A DNA stretch of 64,000 nt from Planctomycetota bacterium (GTDB lineage: Bacteria; Planctomycetota; Planctomycetia; Isosphaerales; Isosphaeraceae), in assembly GCA_021791715.1 (NCBI GenBank), contig JAJYWB010000001.1, forward strand, positions 124,001-188,000, read 5' to 3'. Below the pieces are notes generated by a model. That model did no database searches. It had not been told where the DNA came from and saw only the letters and a program-made list of their open reading frames with translations. Of the stretch, positions 26,729 to 35,265 are shown piece after piece; positions within the stretch are counted from its first letter, which is position 1, and each line of letters begins with the position of its first letter. The position numbers were made by a program, and so were the translations under genes.

Positions 26729-27754
26729 GTGAATCTCGCCCCCGCTTCGACGAAAGCCTGGCATCGCAAGCATTTGCTCGGTATCGAGGAGCTCACGCGT
26801 GATGAATGCGCGGCGATCCTCGATACCGCCGATTCGTTCTCCGAGATATCGCGGCGGAGCCGCAAAAAGGTTCCCGCGCTCCAGGGTCGCGTCGTGTTCA
26901 ACCTCTTTTTCGAGAACTCGACCCGCACGCGCACGAGCTTCAGCTTGGCGGCCAAGCGGCTTTCGGCGGATACGCAAGATTTCAGCGCCGCGACTTCAAG
27001 CCTTTCCAAAGGGGAATCGTTCATCGACACCGCCAAAAATATTGAGGCGATGGGCGCCGACGTGCTCGTGGTGCGGCATTCGACCCCCGGCGCGCCTCAT
27101 CTTTTGGCTCAACATGTAAAAGCTTCAATCATCAATGCGGGAGACGGCGCGCACGAACATCCCACGCAGGCTTTGCTCGATTTGTTGACGATTCGCCGCG
27201 CCAAGGGGAAGATCGAAGGATTGACCGTCGGATTGGTGGGAGACATCGCGCATTCGCGGGTAGCGCGATCAAATATACATGCTCTCAATAAATTCGGCGC
27301 GCATGTGATTATTTGCGGTCCTCCCACTCTTGTTCCCCGGAGCATGGAGCCGCTCGGGTGCGAGGTGGCGCATCATCTCGACGACGTTTTGCCGCGATTG
27401 GACGTCGTGAACGCGCTGCGGATTCAGTTCGAGCGGATTCACAAGGGCTTTATTCCGTTCCCCTCGGTATCGGAATATTTACATTTTTATGGAATGACGA
27501 TCGAACGGATGCGAGCGGCGAAGCCCGATTTGTTGATTTTGGCGCCCGGGCCGATCAATCGGGGCGTCGAGCTGACTCCCGAGGTGGCCGACGGACCGAA
27601 TTCGGCGATTCTCGACCAGGTGACGAACGGTCTCGCGGTGCGCATGGCGGTGTTGTATCTTCTTTCGGGACGAACGCACCCGCATCCGCACGAACACGAC
27701 GATCACGCCTCGGGAATCAAGCCCCGGCAGCGGAGCGAGCGCCGCGCCGAGTGA
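26729..27754 (+). CDS. pyrB: Aspartate carbamoyltransferase catalytic subunit
   Basis: The 341-residue enzyme joins carbamoyl phosphate and aspartate in pyrimidine synthesis. The carbamoyl-phosphate loop [11 protein letters not shown] lies near 66-76, the moving Ser/Lys loop SSLSKGES near 95-102, and HPTQALLDL near 149-157, with [12 protein letters not shown] following. The start is GTG at 26729 with AAGGAG eleven bases upstream. It follows pyrR by 48 bases and precedes pyrC, an arrangement known from many bacteria. The C-terminus is extended by a His/Arg-rich tail after LLSGR. No regulatory pyrI gene is present. Confidence 0.95.
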   Translation: MNLAPASTKAWHRKHLLGIEELTRDECAAILDTADSFSEISRRSRKKVPALQGRVVFNLFFENSTRTRTSFSLAAKRLSADTQDFSAATSSLSKGESFIDTAKNIEAMGADVLVVRHSTPGAPHLLAQHVKASIINAGDGAHEHPTQALLDLLTIRRAKGKIEGLTVGLVGDIAHSRVARSNIHALNKFGAHVIICGPPTLVPRSMEPLGCEVAHHLDDVLPRLDVVNALRIQFERIHKGFIPFPSVSEYLHFYGMTIERMRAAKPDLLILAPGPINRGVELTPEVADGPNSAILDQVTNGLAVRMAVLYLLSGRTHPHPHEHDDHASGIKPRQRSERRAE

Positions 27755-27885
27755 TACTCGCGACGCGATCATCTTGCAACCCGCCGATCGACGCGCCCGG
27801 AATCGTCTTCGCGCGGCGTCGCGCCGCCGATTCTATTGATATTTATCTGCATAAGATTGCAAGGTAATTATAAGGAGACGCGACG

Positions 27886-29232
27886 ATGTCGACGATTCAG
27901 ATACGAGGGGGTCGATTGATCGATCCGGCGCGGGGGATCGATCGCGAGGCGGACTTGTGGCTCGGCGGGGGCCGCGTGCTGGCGATCGGCGAGGCGATCG
28001 AGGAGGCCGAGGTCGTAATCGACGCGCGCGGCATGATCGTTTGCCCCGGTCTCATTGATGTTCATGTTCATTTGCGAGAACCCGGCAACGAGGAGGACGA
28101 AACGATCGCCTCGGGGACCGACGCGGCGCTCGCGGGGGGGGTTACTTCGCTGGCGTGCATGCCCAACACGATTCCGGCGATCGACACTCAGGGCGCCGCC
28201 GAATTCGTCGTCTTACAGGCGTCACGTGCGAGGAAAGCGAACGTTTATCCCGTCGGGGCGGTGAGCAAGGGGCGAGCAGGCGAGGAGCTCGCCGAGTTGG
28301 GTCGGCTCGTCGCGGGGGGCGCGGTCGCGTTCACCGACGACGGCGCTCCCGTCGCTTCGGCTTCGCTGATGCGCCGCGCGCTCGAATACGCCAAGATGTT
28401 CGATCGTGTCGTGATGCAGCATTGTCAGGTTCCCGAATTGACCGTCGGAGGGGTGATGAACGAGGGGTTCGAGTCGATGCGGCTCGGGCTTCCAGGAATG
28501 CCCGCCGCGGCCGAAGATATCATGGTGGCGCGCGACATCCGACTCGCCGAAATCACCGGCGGACGTGTTCATATTCAACATATCTCGACGGCTCGGTCGG
28601 TTGAGCTGGTTCGCGAGGGGAAAAGGCGAGGCGTCCGGGTGACCGCGGAGGCGTGTCCGCATCATTTCACGCTTACCGACGAGACGCTTCGAGGCTTCGA
28701 CGCGAATTTCAAAATGAATCCTCCTTTACGTACCTGGAGCGACGTCGAGGCGGTGATCGAGGGGATCGTCGACGGCACGATTGAACTGCTCGCGACCGAT
28801 CACGCGCCGCACTCCACCGAAAAGAAGATGCGCGAGATCGATCAGGCGCCTTTCGGCATTATCGGCCTGGAAACGCTTTTGCCGATTTCTGTGAAGGGGC
28901 TGATCGAGCCCGGACATCTGACATGGCCCGAGCTGATCGCCAAATTGACGGTGAACCCCGCGCGGCTGTTGGGAGTGCCCAAGGGATCGCTCGCCCCCGG
29001 TTCCGACGCCGACGTAACAATTATCGATCCCGACGTTGCGTGGAAGATCGATCCGACTCGATTCCGGTCGAAAAGTCGCAACTGCCCGTTCGCGGGCTGG
29101 GATGTTAAAGGCCGAGCCGTGATGGCGATTGTCGCGGGTGAAATTCGCTACCGCCTCGATTCCGACGAGAAAAAATCGACCAAACACGAGCGACCGAAAC
29201 ACGCCAAATCGACGCCGACGTCCTCGAAGTAA
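27886..29232 (+). CDS. pyrC: Dihydroorotase
   Basis: The 448-residue amidohydrolase closes carbamoyl aspartate to dihydroorotate. The metal site HVHLREPG (about 62-69), the segment KMNPPLR, and DHAPHSTEKK are all typical of type I dihydroorotases that can work with or beside PyrB. AAGGAG stands ten bases before the ATG. The final residues are Lys/Ser/Thr-rich and not part of the enzyme fold. It is the last gene of the pyr series; the next gene begins about 440 bases downstream and belongs to polysaccharide export. Confidence 0.95.
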   Translation: MSTIQIRGGRLIDPARGIDREADLWLGGGRVLAIGEAIEEAEVVIDARGMIVCPGLIDVHVHLREPGNEEDETIASGTDAALAGGVTSLACMPNTIPAIDTQGAAEFVVLQASRARKANVYPVGAVSKGRAGEELAELGRLVAGGAVAFTDDGAPVASASLMRRALEYAKMFDRVVMQHCQVPELTVGGVMNEGFESMRLGLPGMPAAAEDIMVARDIRLAEITGGRVHIQHISTARSVELVREGKRRGVRVTAEACPHHFTLTDETLRGFDANFKMNPPLRTWSDVEAVIEGIVDGTIELLATDHAPHSTEKKMREIDQAPFGIIGLETLLPISVKGLIEPGHLTWPELIAKLTVNPARLLGVPKGSLAPGSDADVTIIDPDVAWKIDPTRFRSKSRNCPFAGWDVKGRAVMAIVAGEIRYRLDSDEKKSTKHERPKHAKSTPTSSK

Positions 29233-29669
29233 GACGCCTCGGGTTGATGGATATCAAAAAAAGGCCGAGCTTGGTCGCGAATGAACGCTTAAATCGTTCG
29301 ATAGAGAAAGCGAAGACTCGTCGTCTCCAGGACGATCGATCGCGAAGGAGAGCGGTTGCAATCGTCTCGAAAAGCGTTTACAGCGCCGGCCGGCTGGAGA
29401 AAAAGCGGAGAATGGAGAACTTGCTTGCCGATAACGCCCTGTACGATCCCCCTGGGGAGCGGGTTGATCTTCCTCGAATCGCGACGGGATCGTAAGATTC
29501 CGCGGGTTCTTGGGGATGGGCCAAGAAGAGGGAATCCGGGATCGGGAAACGATTCCTTGAACGTCGCCTCCGACCCGTTTCCGGGGGAACGATCTCAAAC
29601 GACCGATCGGTTATTCCGAGATGAGATCGAGGCGGAGAATCAAGCCGCGATGGGGGACGGATTTAGGCC
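29233..29669. other. Intergenic region between pyrC and the ABC exporter
   Basis: About 440 bases. A basic 83-codon frame at 29244-29495 has no recognisable domain and I do not call it. The exporter promoter probably lies here. Confidence 0.4.
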
Positions 29670-30539
29670 ATGACGACGAGGACGAGCACAGCGGTCCCTC
29701 ACGCCGAATACTTTCCGCTCGAGCGGAAGCGGACGTTCCATCCCGCGCTTTTGCTCGCGCCGCGCCGAGAGATTTCGGAGATCGTCCGTTTTTGGCCGGT
29801 GATCGCGAACATGGTGATTCAGGAGCTTCGAGTTCGGTATCAGCGATCGTTCCTGGGTTTTTTTTGGACATTGCTCAATCCGATTTTAATGATGACCGTT
29901 CTAGGCTTCGTGTTCTCGAATCTTTACCAGGGGCGGACGGGAGACAATTTCACGCTTTATCTTTTCGCGGGGATGGTGCCGTGGGGTTTTGTGCAGTCTT
30001 CGATCGGCGAATCGGCGCTCTGCTTCATCGTTAACGAAGGGTTAATTAAAAAGATATATATTCCAAAGATTGTTTTTCCTTTAACGCGATTACTGATCAA
30101 TTTAACGACGTTGGGATTTACGTTGACCGCTTTGTTTTTGATGTTGATTCCGTTGGGAGCGCGGCCGAGCCTCGCGCTTTTCGCGCTTCCCGCGGCGTTG
30201 GTATTGCTTGCGGCGTTCGTGTTGGGGTTGAGCCTGATCGTATCGACGTTAAACACGTTTTACCGCGATTGCGGTCATCTCGTTTCGGTTTTTTTGCAGG
30301 CTTGGTATTTCGCGACGCCGATCATCTACAAACCCGAGTTTTTACCGCAACGGATCCGGTGGTGGCTCGTTTTCAACCCCGCGTATCCGGTCGTGAAGTT
30401 GTTCCAGGACATATTGGCGGGGGGACGGTGGCCCGATTGGCCGACCTGGCTGATGGCGGCGGGGATCGCGGCGACGAGCGTGGGAGTCGGCTATGCCACA
30501 TTCAAGAGTCAAGAAGATAAGTTGGTTTTTCGGCTCTAA
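29670..30539 (+). CDS. ABC-2 type polysaccharide exporter permease (Wzm/TagG-like)
   Basis: The 289-residue protein begins with a cytoplasmic segment and then RYQRSFLGFFWTLLNPILMM (about 54-73), a hallmark of Wzm/TagG/KpsM permeases. Five or six further hydrophobic segments follow, including LTTLGFTLTALFLMLIPLG and the YFATPIIYKPEFLP loop. With the ATPase encoded next, it should move lipid-linked O-antigen-like or teichoic-like polymer across the inner membrane. Its 3' end overlaps the ATPase gene by 47 bases, indicating tight coupling. Confidence 0.9.
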   Translation: MTTRTSTAVPHAEYFPLERKRTFHPALLLAPRREISEIVRFWPVIANMVIQELRVRYQRSFLGFFWTLLNPILMMTVLGFVFSNLYQGRTGDNFTLYLFAGMVPWGFVQSSIGESALCFIVNEGLIKKIYIPKIVFPLTRLLINLTTLGFTLTALFLMLIPLGARPSLALFALPAALVLLAAFVLGLSLIVSTLNTFYRDCGHLVSVFLQAWYFATPIIYKPEFLPQRIRWWLVFNPAYPVVKLFQDILAGGRWPDWPTWLMAAGIAATSVGVGYATFKSQEDKLVFRL

Positions 30540-31326
30540 CGGACCGAGCGGACGCGCGACGATCGATTCGCTTCCGCCGATCGAACTGCGCGACGTTTCG
30601 CTCCGATTTCGGAGCTATCACGATAAACAATATACGCTCAAGCGAGCCGCGCTCGATTTGATTTTGCGCCGCGCCGAGCCTCCGGCTCGTTCCGAATTCG
30701 CGGCGCTCTCGAACGTCGACCTGCGGATCGGCGCGGGCGAGCGGGTGGGGATCATCGGCGGCAACGGCGCCGGCAAGAGCACCCTGCTCCGCGTGCTCGC
30801 ACGCATCTATCCTCCCACGGCGGGCGTCGCGCGAATCCGCGGAGTCGTCGCGCCCCTGATCGAAATGGGCGCGGGTTTCAACCATGAACTTTCCGGCAAA
30901 GAGAATATACTATTAAACGGCGCTATGTTGGGATTTTCACGAAAACAAATGCTTGAAAAAGTTCCCGGAGTGCTCGATTTCACCGGGCTCAATGAATTCG
31001 CCGATCTGCCCTTGAAATATTATTCCAGCGGCATGTACATGAGGCTCGCGTTCGCGATCGCGACCGAGGTCGAGCCCGACGTCCTCTTGATCGACGAATC
31101 GCTCGGCGTCGGCGACGCCGCTTTCGTCGACAAGGCGAAGGCGCGGATTCGAGACGTCATGAACAAGGCCAAAGTCGTCGTCGTCGTCTCGCACGATATG
31201 GCCGCTCTTCGTGAACTTTGCGATCGCGGGGTGCAACTGGAACGCGGCCGAATCGTTCGCGACGGCCCGATCGACGAAACGATCGACGCTTATATTGAAC
31301 ATGTGCATCAATCTCATGTCGCGTAA
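30493..31326 (+). CDS. ABC exporter ATPase (Wzt/TagH-like)
   Basis: The 277-residue protein has Walker A GGNGAGKSTLL, a Q-loop-like segment, the signature KYYSSGMYMRLAFAIA (replacing LSGGQ, as usual for Wzt) and Walker B VLLIDESLGVGD, then VSHD as the switch His. The insert before Walker A (LRRAEPPARSEFAALSNVDL) is also typical. It ends soon after the nucleotide domain, so it lacks the C-terminal carbohydrate-binding domain of long Wzt proteins that recognise a capped chain end. Length regulation may therefore differ, or export may be coupled to synthesis. GGGAG precedes the ATG. Confidence 0.9.
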   Translation: MPHSRVKKISWFFGSNGPSGRATIDSLPPIELRDVSLRFRSYHDKQYTLKRAALDLILRRAEPPARSEFAALSNVDLRIGAGERVGIIGGNGAGKSTLLRVLARIYPPTAGVARIRGVVAPLIEMGAGFNHELSGKENILLNGAMLGFSRKQMLEKVPGVLDFTGLNEFADLPLKYYSSGMYMRLAFAIATEVEPDVLLIDESLGVGDAAFVDKAKARIRDVMNKAKVVVVVSHDMAALRELCDRGVQLERGRIVRDGPIDETIDAYIEHVHQSHVA

Positions 31327-31338
31327 AGATCATTTATT

Positions 31339-33501
31339 ATGAGATACGAAGACGAAGATCTCGACAAGGACGCCGATCTCGACAAGGACGACGATCACGA
31401 AATCGACGAGAAGCCTCGCCGCGCCGACGTGATCGTTCCGGTTTATCGCGATCGCGAGACGACGATCCGCTGTATCGAGAGCGTTTTAGATCGATCGGGA
31501 GAATCGCTCGCATCGCTGATCGTCGTCGACGACGCGACCCCCGAACCGGGATTGGCCGTCGAGCTCGATCGCCTCGCCGAAAAAGACTCACGTATAAAAG
31601 TTATTCATCTACCTCAGAATCTTGGATTTATTCACGCTTGCAATCGGGGTTTGCGCGAGCGAACGGGAGACGCCGTATTGCTTAACAGCGATACGATCGT
31701 AACCGAGGGGTGGCTCGCCGAACTCGCCGCGGTCGCGTACACCGACGACCGGACCGCTTGCGTTTCGCCGCTTTCGAATAACGCGACAATCTGCTCGGTT
31801 CCCAGGTTTTGCTCGGCGAACGATCCCTTCGCGATCGAAGCCGATATCGTTCTCCAGGCGACGAAAGATCTGCCGCGAAGCACCAAAATCCCGACGGGCG
31901 TCGGATTTTGTCTCTACATGCGCGGCGACGCGATCGACCTCGTCGGCGAACTCGATCCAATCTTCGGAAAAGGATATAACGAAGAGAACGATTGGTGTAT
32001 GCGCGCCCAGCTCATGGGGTTCGTCGCTCGACGCGCGAATCACGCTTATGTGCACCACCTTGGGGGCGTTTCGTTTCAGGAACAAAAGAACGCTCTCGAC
32101 GAACGCAACGCGCGAATCCTAAACGAACGTTATCCTCATTACTTATCACAGGTACGCACTTTCTGTTCAAGCGTGGAGGGACCGCTCGCGGCCCGCGCCG
32201 TCGCGGCTTACGTTTCGGGAAAGATCAAAGTCGCTCTCGACCTGAGACATCTTTCACCAGATCCCGTCGGCACGACCGGCTACGCGACGATGCTGGCGCG
32301 CGAACTCGCTCGCTCGCCGGAAATCGATCTCGCCCTGATCGTCCATCAAGCCGAACAGGCGCGGGGAATCGCCGCGAGAATCGTCCTCGCTCGCGATTTT
32401 CAAGACGAATTTGATATTATTCATAAACCCGCGCAAGTATTCGACGAACGCGAACTCGATCTCCTGTTCCGTTCGTCGTCCCACATTGTAATTACCTATC
32501 TAGACATGATCGCAACGCGGGCTAAAGGCGTGATTCAAGGTCCTAAGGCCGCGGAGCGTTATCTCGCGACGAGCCGGCTCGCTTTGCAAGCGGCTTCGAA
32601 GACGATCACGATTTCGGCACACGCGAGCGAAGAGATCGCGCGCGAATTTCATATCCAAGAAAGTAAGATCTCCATCGTTTATTTGGGAGTCGATCACGAA
32701 CGGTACGCCCGTTCCTCCGCGACGAACGCCTCGAGTTCGGTCGGCGAAGTCGAACCTGCTCGATCGAACCGTTACTGGTTTTCGGTGGCGACCGATTTCC
32801 CGCATAAAAATCTTGATAACCTTATCAAAGCGTACGCGATCGCGCGAAGCTCTTGGACCGAAGGCGAACCTCCCGAACTCGTCCTCGTCGGCGGGCGGAC
32901 GTCGATCCGCAACGGCGTTTATGAGCGGTTAGCCGCCGGCGCAATCCCCTCGGGCGTGCGCTATCTTGGGCAAGTCTCGGAAGACGAGTTGACTCGGCTC
33001 TACCAAAACGCCGAGGCGTTCGTCTTTCCCTCCGTTTATGAAGGCTTCGGCCTGCCGATTCTCGAGGCGACCGCGGCGGGTGTTCCCGTGATCGCTTATC
33101 CGATCAGCTCGATCCCGGAAGTCGGCGGCGACGCCGTTTTTTACCCAAAAAGCTTCGCTCCCGCCGACCTCGCCGCGGCGATGATCGAACTCGCTCAAAA
33201 TGAATCCTTACGTCAAAAACTGATTACATCAGGACGTGAACAAGCCGCTAAATTCACCTGGAGTCGAACCGCCGAGGAAACGTACCAGGCTTACTTACAA
33301 GCGATTTATGAATCGAACGAGGAAGCCTACGACGCGCGTACGCAAACGGCCGAGGCGATCCTCCGCTGGTCGCGACGCGACGAGGCTCACTTATCCAACC
33401 GCTTGCGAAGGCTCCGCCGCGCACTGGGCCGAATCCGTCGCGCCGTCCGAACACGCGGCGTCAAGGCGATCGCCGCGCGCTTGTTCTCGGCGATTCACTG
33501 A
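31339..33501 (+). CDS. Two-domain glycosyltransferase (GT2 plus GT4)
   Basis: The 720-residue protein begins with a very acidic stretch (about 4-25, alternating Asp/Glu/Lys). The GT2 domain follows (about 30-270; DVIVPVYRDRETTIRCIESVL-type start quoted as IVPVYRD, VVDDATPE, nucleotide DxD-like LLNSDT, and ENDWCMRAQ). From about 296 a GT4 domain begins (ALDLRHLSPDPVGTTGY) with the E-x7-E motif in VYEGFGLPILEATAAGVPVI near 565-584. Two sugars could be added by one polypeptide. The basic C-terminal 60 residues may contact the membrane. It follows the exporter ATPase by 12 bases, so it belongs to the same transcript and probably extends the exported polymer. Confidence 0.87.
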   Translation: MRYEDEDLDKDADLDKDDDHEIDEKPRRADVIVPVYRDRETTIRCIESVLDRSGESLASLIVVDDATPEPGLAVELDRLAEKDSRIKVIHLPQNLGFIHACNRGLRERTGDAVLLNSDTIVTEGWLAELAAVAYTDDRTACVSPLSNNATICSVPRFCSANDPFAIEADIVLQATKDLPRSTKIPTGVGFCLYMRGDAIDLVGELDPIFGKGYNEENDWCMRAQLMGFVARRANHAYVHHLGGVSFQEQKNALDERNARILNERYPHYLSQVRTFCSSVEGPLAARAVAAYVSGKIKVALDLRHLSPDPVGTTGYATMLARELARSPEIDLALIVHQAEQARGIAARIVLARDFQDEFDIIHKPAQVFDERELDLLFRSSSHIVITYLDMIATRAKGVIQGPKAAERYLATSRLALQAASKTITISAHASEEIAREFHIQESKISIVYLGVDHERYARSSATNASSSVGEVEPARSNRYWFSVATDFPHKNLDNLIKAYAIARSSWTEGEPPELVLVGGRTSIRNGVYERLAAGAIPSGVRYLGQVSEDELTRLYQNAEAFVFPSVYEGFGLPILEATAAGVPVIAYPISSIPEVGGDAVFYPKSFAPADLAAAMIELAQNESLRQKLITSGREQAAKFTWSRTAEETYQAYLQAIYESNEEAYDARTQTAEAILRWSRRDEAHLSNRLRRLRRALGRIRRAVRTRGVKAIAARLFSAIH

Positions 33502-33527
33502 TCAAAAATATTACCTATAATATCTCG

Positions 33528-34775
33528 TTACGGGGTTGATTTTGACTTCGTGTCGCGATCGCGGCGCGTCGAAATCGGCCCCTTGAAGAGCGGCTCGCGA
33601 GTCGGTTTTGGCCGTCGCGTCACACGGTCGAGGAAATCGACGATCCGTTCTTGAAAATGCGCCGTGGAAAACCGCTCGGCTCGTCTTCTTCCTTCAACGG
33701 CGTCGTGGGGCGTTCCCATGGCCTCCCACGCGTCGATCGCGGCGACGAGTCCGTCGATCGAATCGTCGGCGTAGACGCGTCCCACGCGATTGTCGACCGT
33801 CTCCGCGACTCCTCCCTTGCCCAACGCGATCACGGGAGCGCCGCAAGCGAGCGCCTCGATCGGAGTGATCCCAAAATCCTCCTCACCGGGAAACAATAAC
33901 GCGCGACATCGTCTTAAATGATCACGAATATCGTCATCTGACGCTCGACCTAGGAATGAGACGTTCGGTCCCGCGATCGCCTCGAGCGATTTCCGTTCGG
34001 GGCCTTCGCCGATAACGACGAGCCGACGCTTCGATCGCGTACACGCCTCGACGGCTCGCTCGATTCGTTTATACGGAACGAGAGCCGAAACGCAGAGATA
34101 AAAGTTCTCGCGAGCGACCGCCGCCGGGGTGTAAAAGTCGACGTCGACGGGGGGCGGAATCAACGTGCTCGTACGACCGTAGCATGTCGCGATCCGTTCA
34201 CGCACGGTCTCGGAAATCGCGATGAAATGATCGACTCCGTCGGCCGTTCGTCGATCCCATTCGCGTAAGCGATTCAGCAAAATCTTCGCCGCGGCGCGTC
34301 TGAGCGGTCGATTCGACCAGCGGTCGAGATACGCGTCGCGCAATTGCCACGCATAACGCATAGGTGTAAAACAATAACAAACATGCGGAACATCCGCCGG
34401 CGTTCGCACCGATTTGGCGACACAATGGCTAAGACTGAACACCAGATCGACTTCGCCGACCCTCCACGTTCGCGCGGCGGCGGGCATCAGCGGCAGCCAA
34501 TGGCGGTAATGACGATCGATCCCGGGAATCATTTGCAGAGGAGACGTTTTTATCCTCATATTTTCGATCGTTTGGCTTAACGAACCGCGTCGATGAAGGA
34601 GTGTGTGAATTTCGGCGTCGGGGAAGATTCGGCAGAGGATTTCGAGGCATTTTTCACCGCCGCGCATTCCCGTTAGCCAGTCGTGCGCGAGCGCCACGCG
34701 GCGGCTTTTCAAGGAATTTGTTCCAATCGCGCTCGAATCACAGCGCGCGGAAAAAATATGGGCTTCGGCGTCCAT
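33528..34775 (-). CDS. GT4-family glycosyltransferase
   Basis: The product of 415 residues has an N-terminal acceptor domain beginning RRVALAHDWLTGMRGGEK and a C-terminal nucleotide-sugar domain with VSALVPYKRIERAVEA and the E-x7-E motif in EEDFGITPIEALACGAPVI. This subgroup (close to WbpZ/MtfB-type mannosyltransferases) acts in surface polysaccharide synthesis. ATG 34775 is preferred because GGGGAGGG lies nine bases upstream; the longer frame adds an unlikely Ser/Arg-rich leader. It converges on the two-domain transferase gene, with 26 bases between their ends. Confidence 0.87.
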   Translation of the reverse strand: MDAEAHIFSARCDSSAIGTNSLKSRRVALAHDWLTGMRGGEKCLEILCRIFPDAEIHTLLHRRGSLSQTIENMRIKTSPLQMIPGIDRHYRHWLPLMPAAARTWRVGEVDLVFSLSHCVAKSVRTPADVPHVCYCFTPMRYAWQLRDAYLDRWSNRPLRRAAAKILLNRLREWDRRTADGVDHFIAISETVRERIATCYGRTSTLIPPPVDVDFYTPAAVARENFYLCVSALVPYKRIERAVEACTRSKRRLVVIGEGPERKSLEAIAGPNVSFLGRASDDDIRDHLRRCRALLFPGEEDFGITPIEALACGAPVIALGKGGVAETVDNRVGRVYADDSIDGLVAAIDAWEAMGTPHDAVEGRRRAERFSTAHFQERIVDFLDRVTRRPKPTREPLFKGPISTRRDRDTKSKSTP

Positions 34776-35265
34776 GCCGGCCCTCCCCAGGGTTCGAGTA
34801 TTAGACGGGGTGGAATTTTCGCGAGATTGCGAGGCGAACGTTATCCGGTCGGCCCATTTTGGACAAGGCCGATCCGAGCCGAGATCCGATCCCTCCGATT
34901 CCTCGATCGCCGTAATTACAGAGCTTCGACTCCTTCGCGTCACAAGCTTTCTTTTGCTTTAGAACGTCCGATCTTCCGTTTCGTTAAGATCCGATTCGAA
35001 TTCTTTCCTGTCCTTCGCCTTCCTGTCCGATTCAAAGCGGGCTCGAAAGGCTTCCGCGATCGACTTGCGAAATTCCTTGGTGATTTCGTGACAACCGTTC
35101 ATTCGCTCGGATACAATTCATCTCGTTTCGTGGCGTTCGGGCCGGCGCTTCCCTCCGCAATGACCGTTGAATTACACACGCGATGCGTTATCGCGCCGCC
35201 GTATCCTTCGACCGTCTAATCGTAACGATTCATAAGATTCTTGATATCAATTCAAGGTCAATCCG
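34776..35265. other. Divergent intergenic region
   Basis: About 490 bases between the glycosyltransferase and the nuclease gene. No gene or RNA is recognised. Promoters for both are expected here. Confidence 0.4.

Noticed and set aside
25868-26977. Long minus-strand open frame (369 codons) opposite pyrR and pyrB
   Set aside because: The plus strand encodes clear PyrR and PyrB there. The antisense product is Arg/Asp-rich low-quality sequence, as expected from CGATCG-rich DNA.
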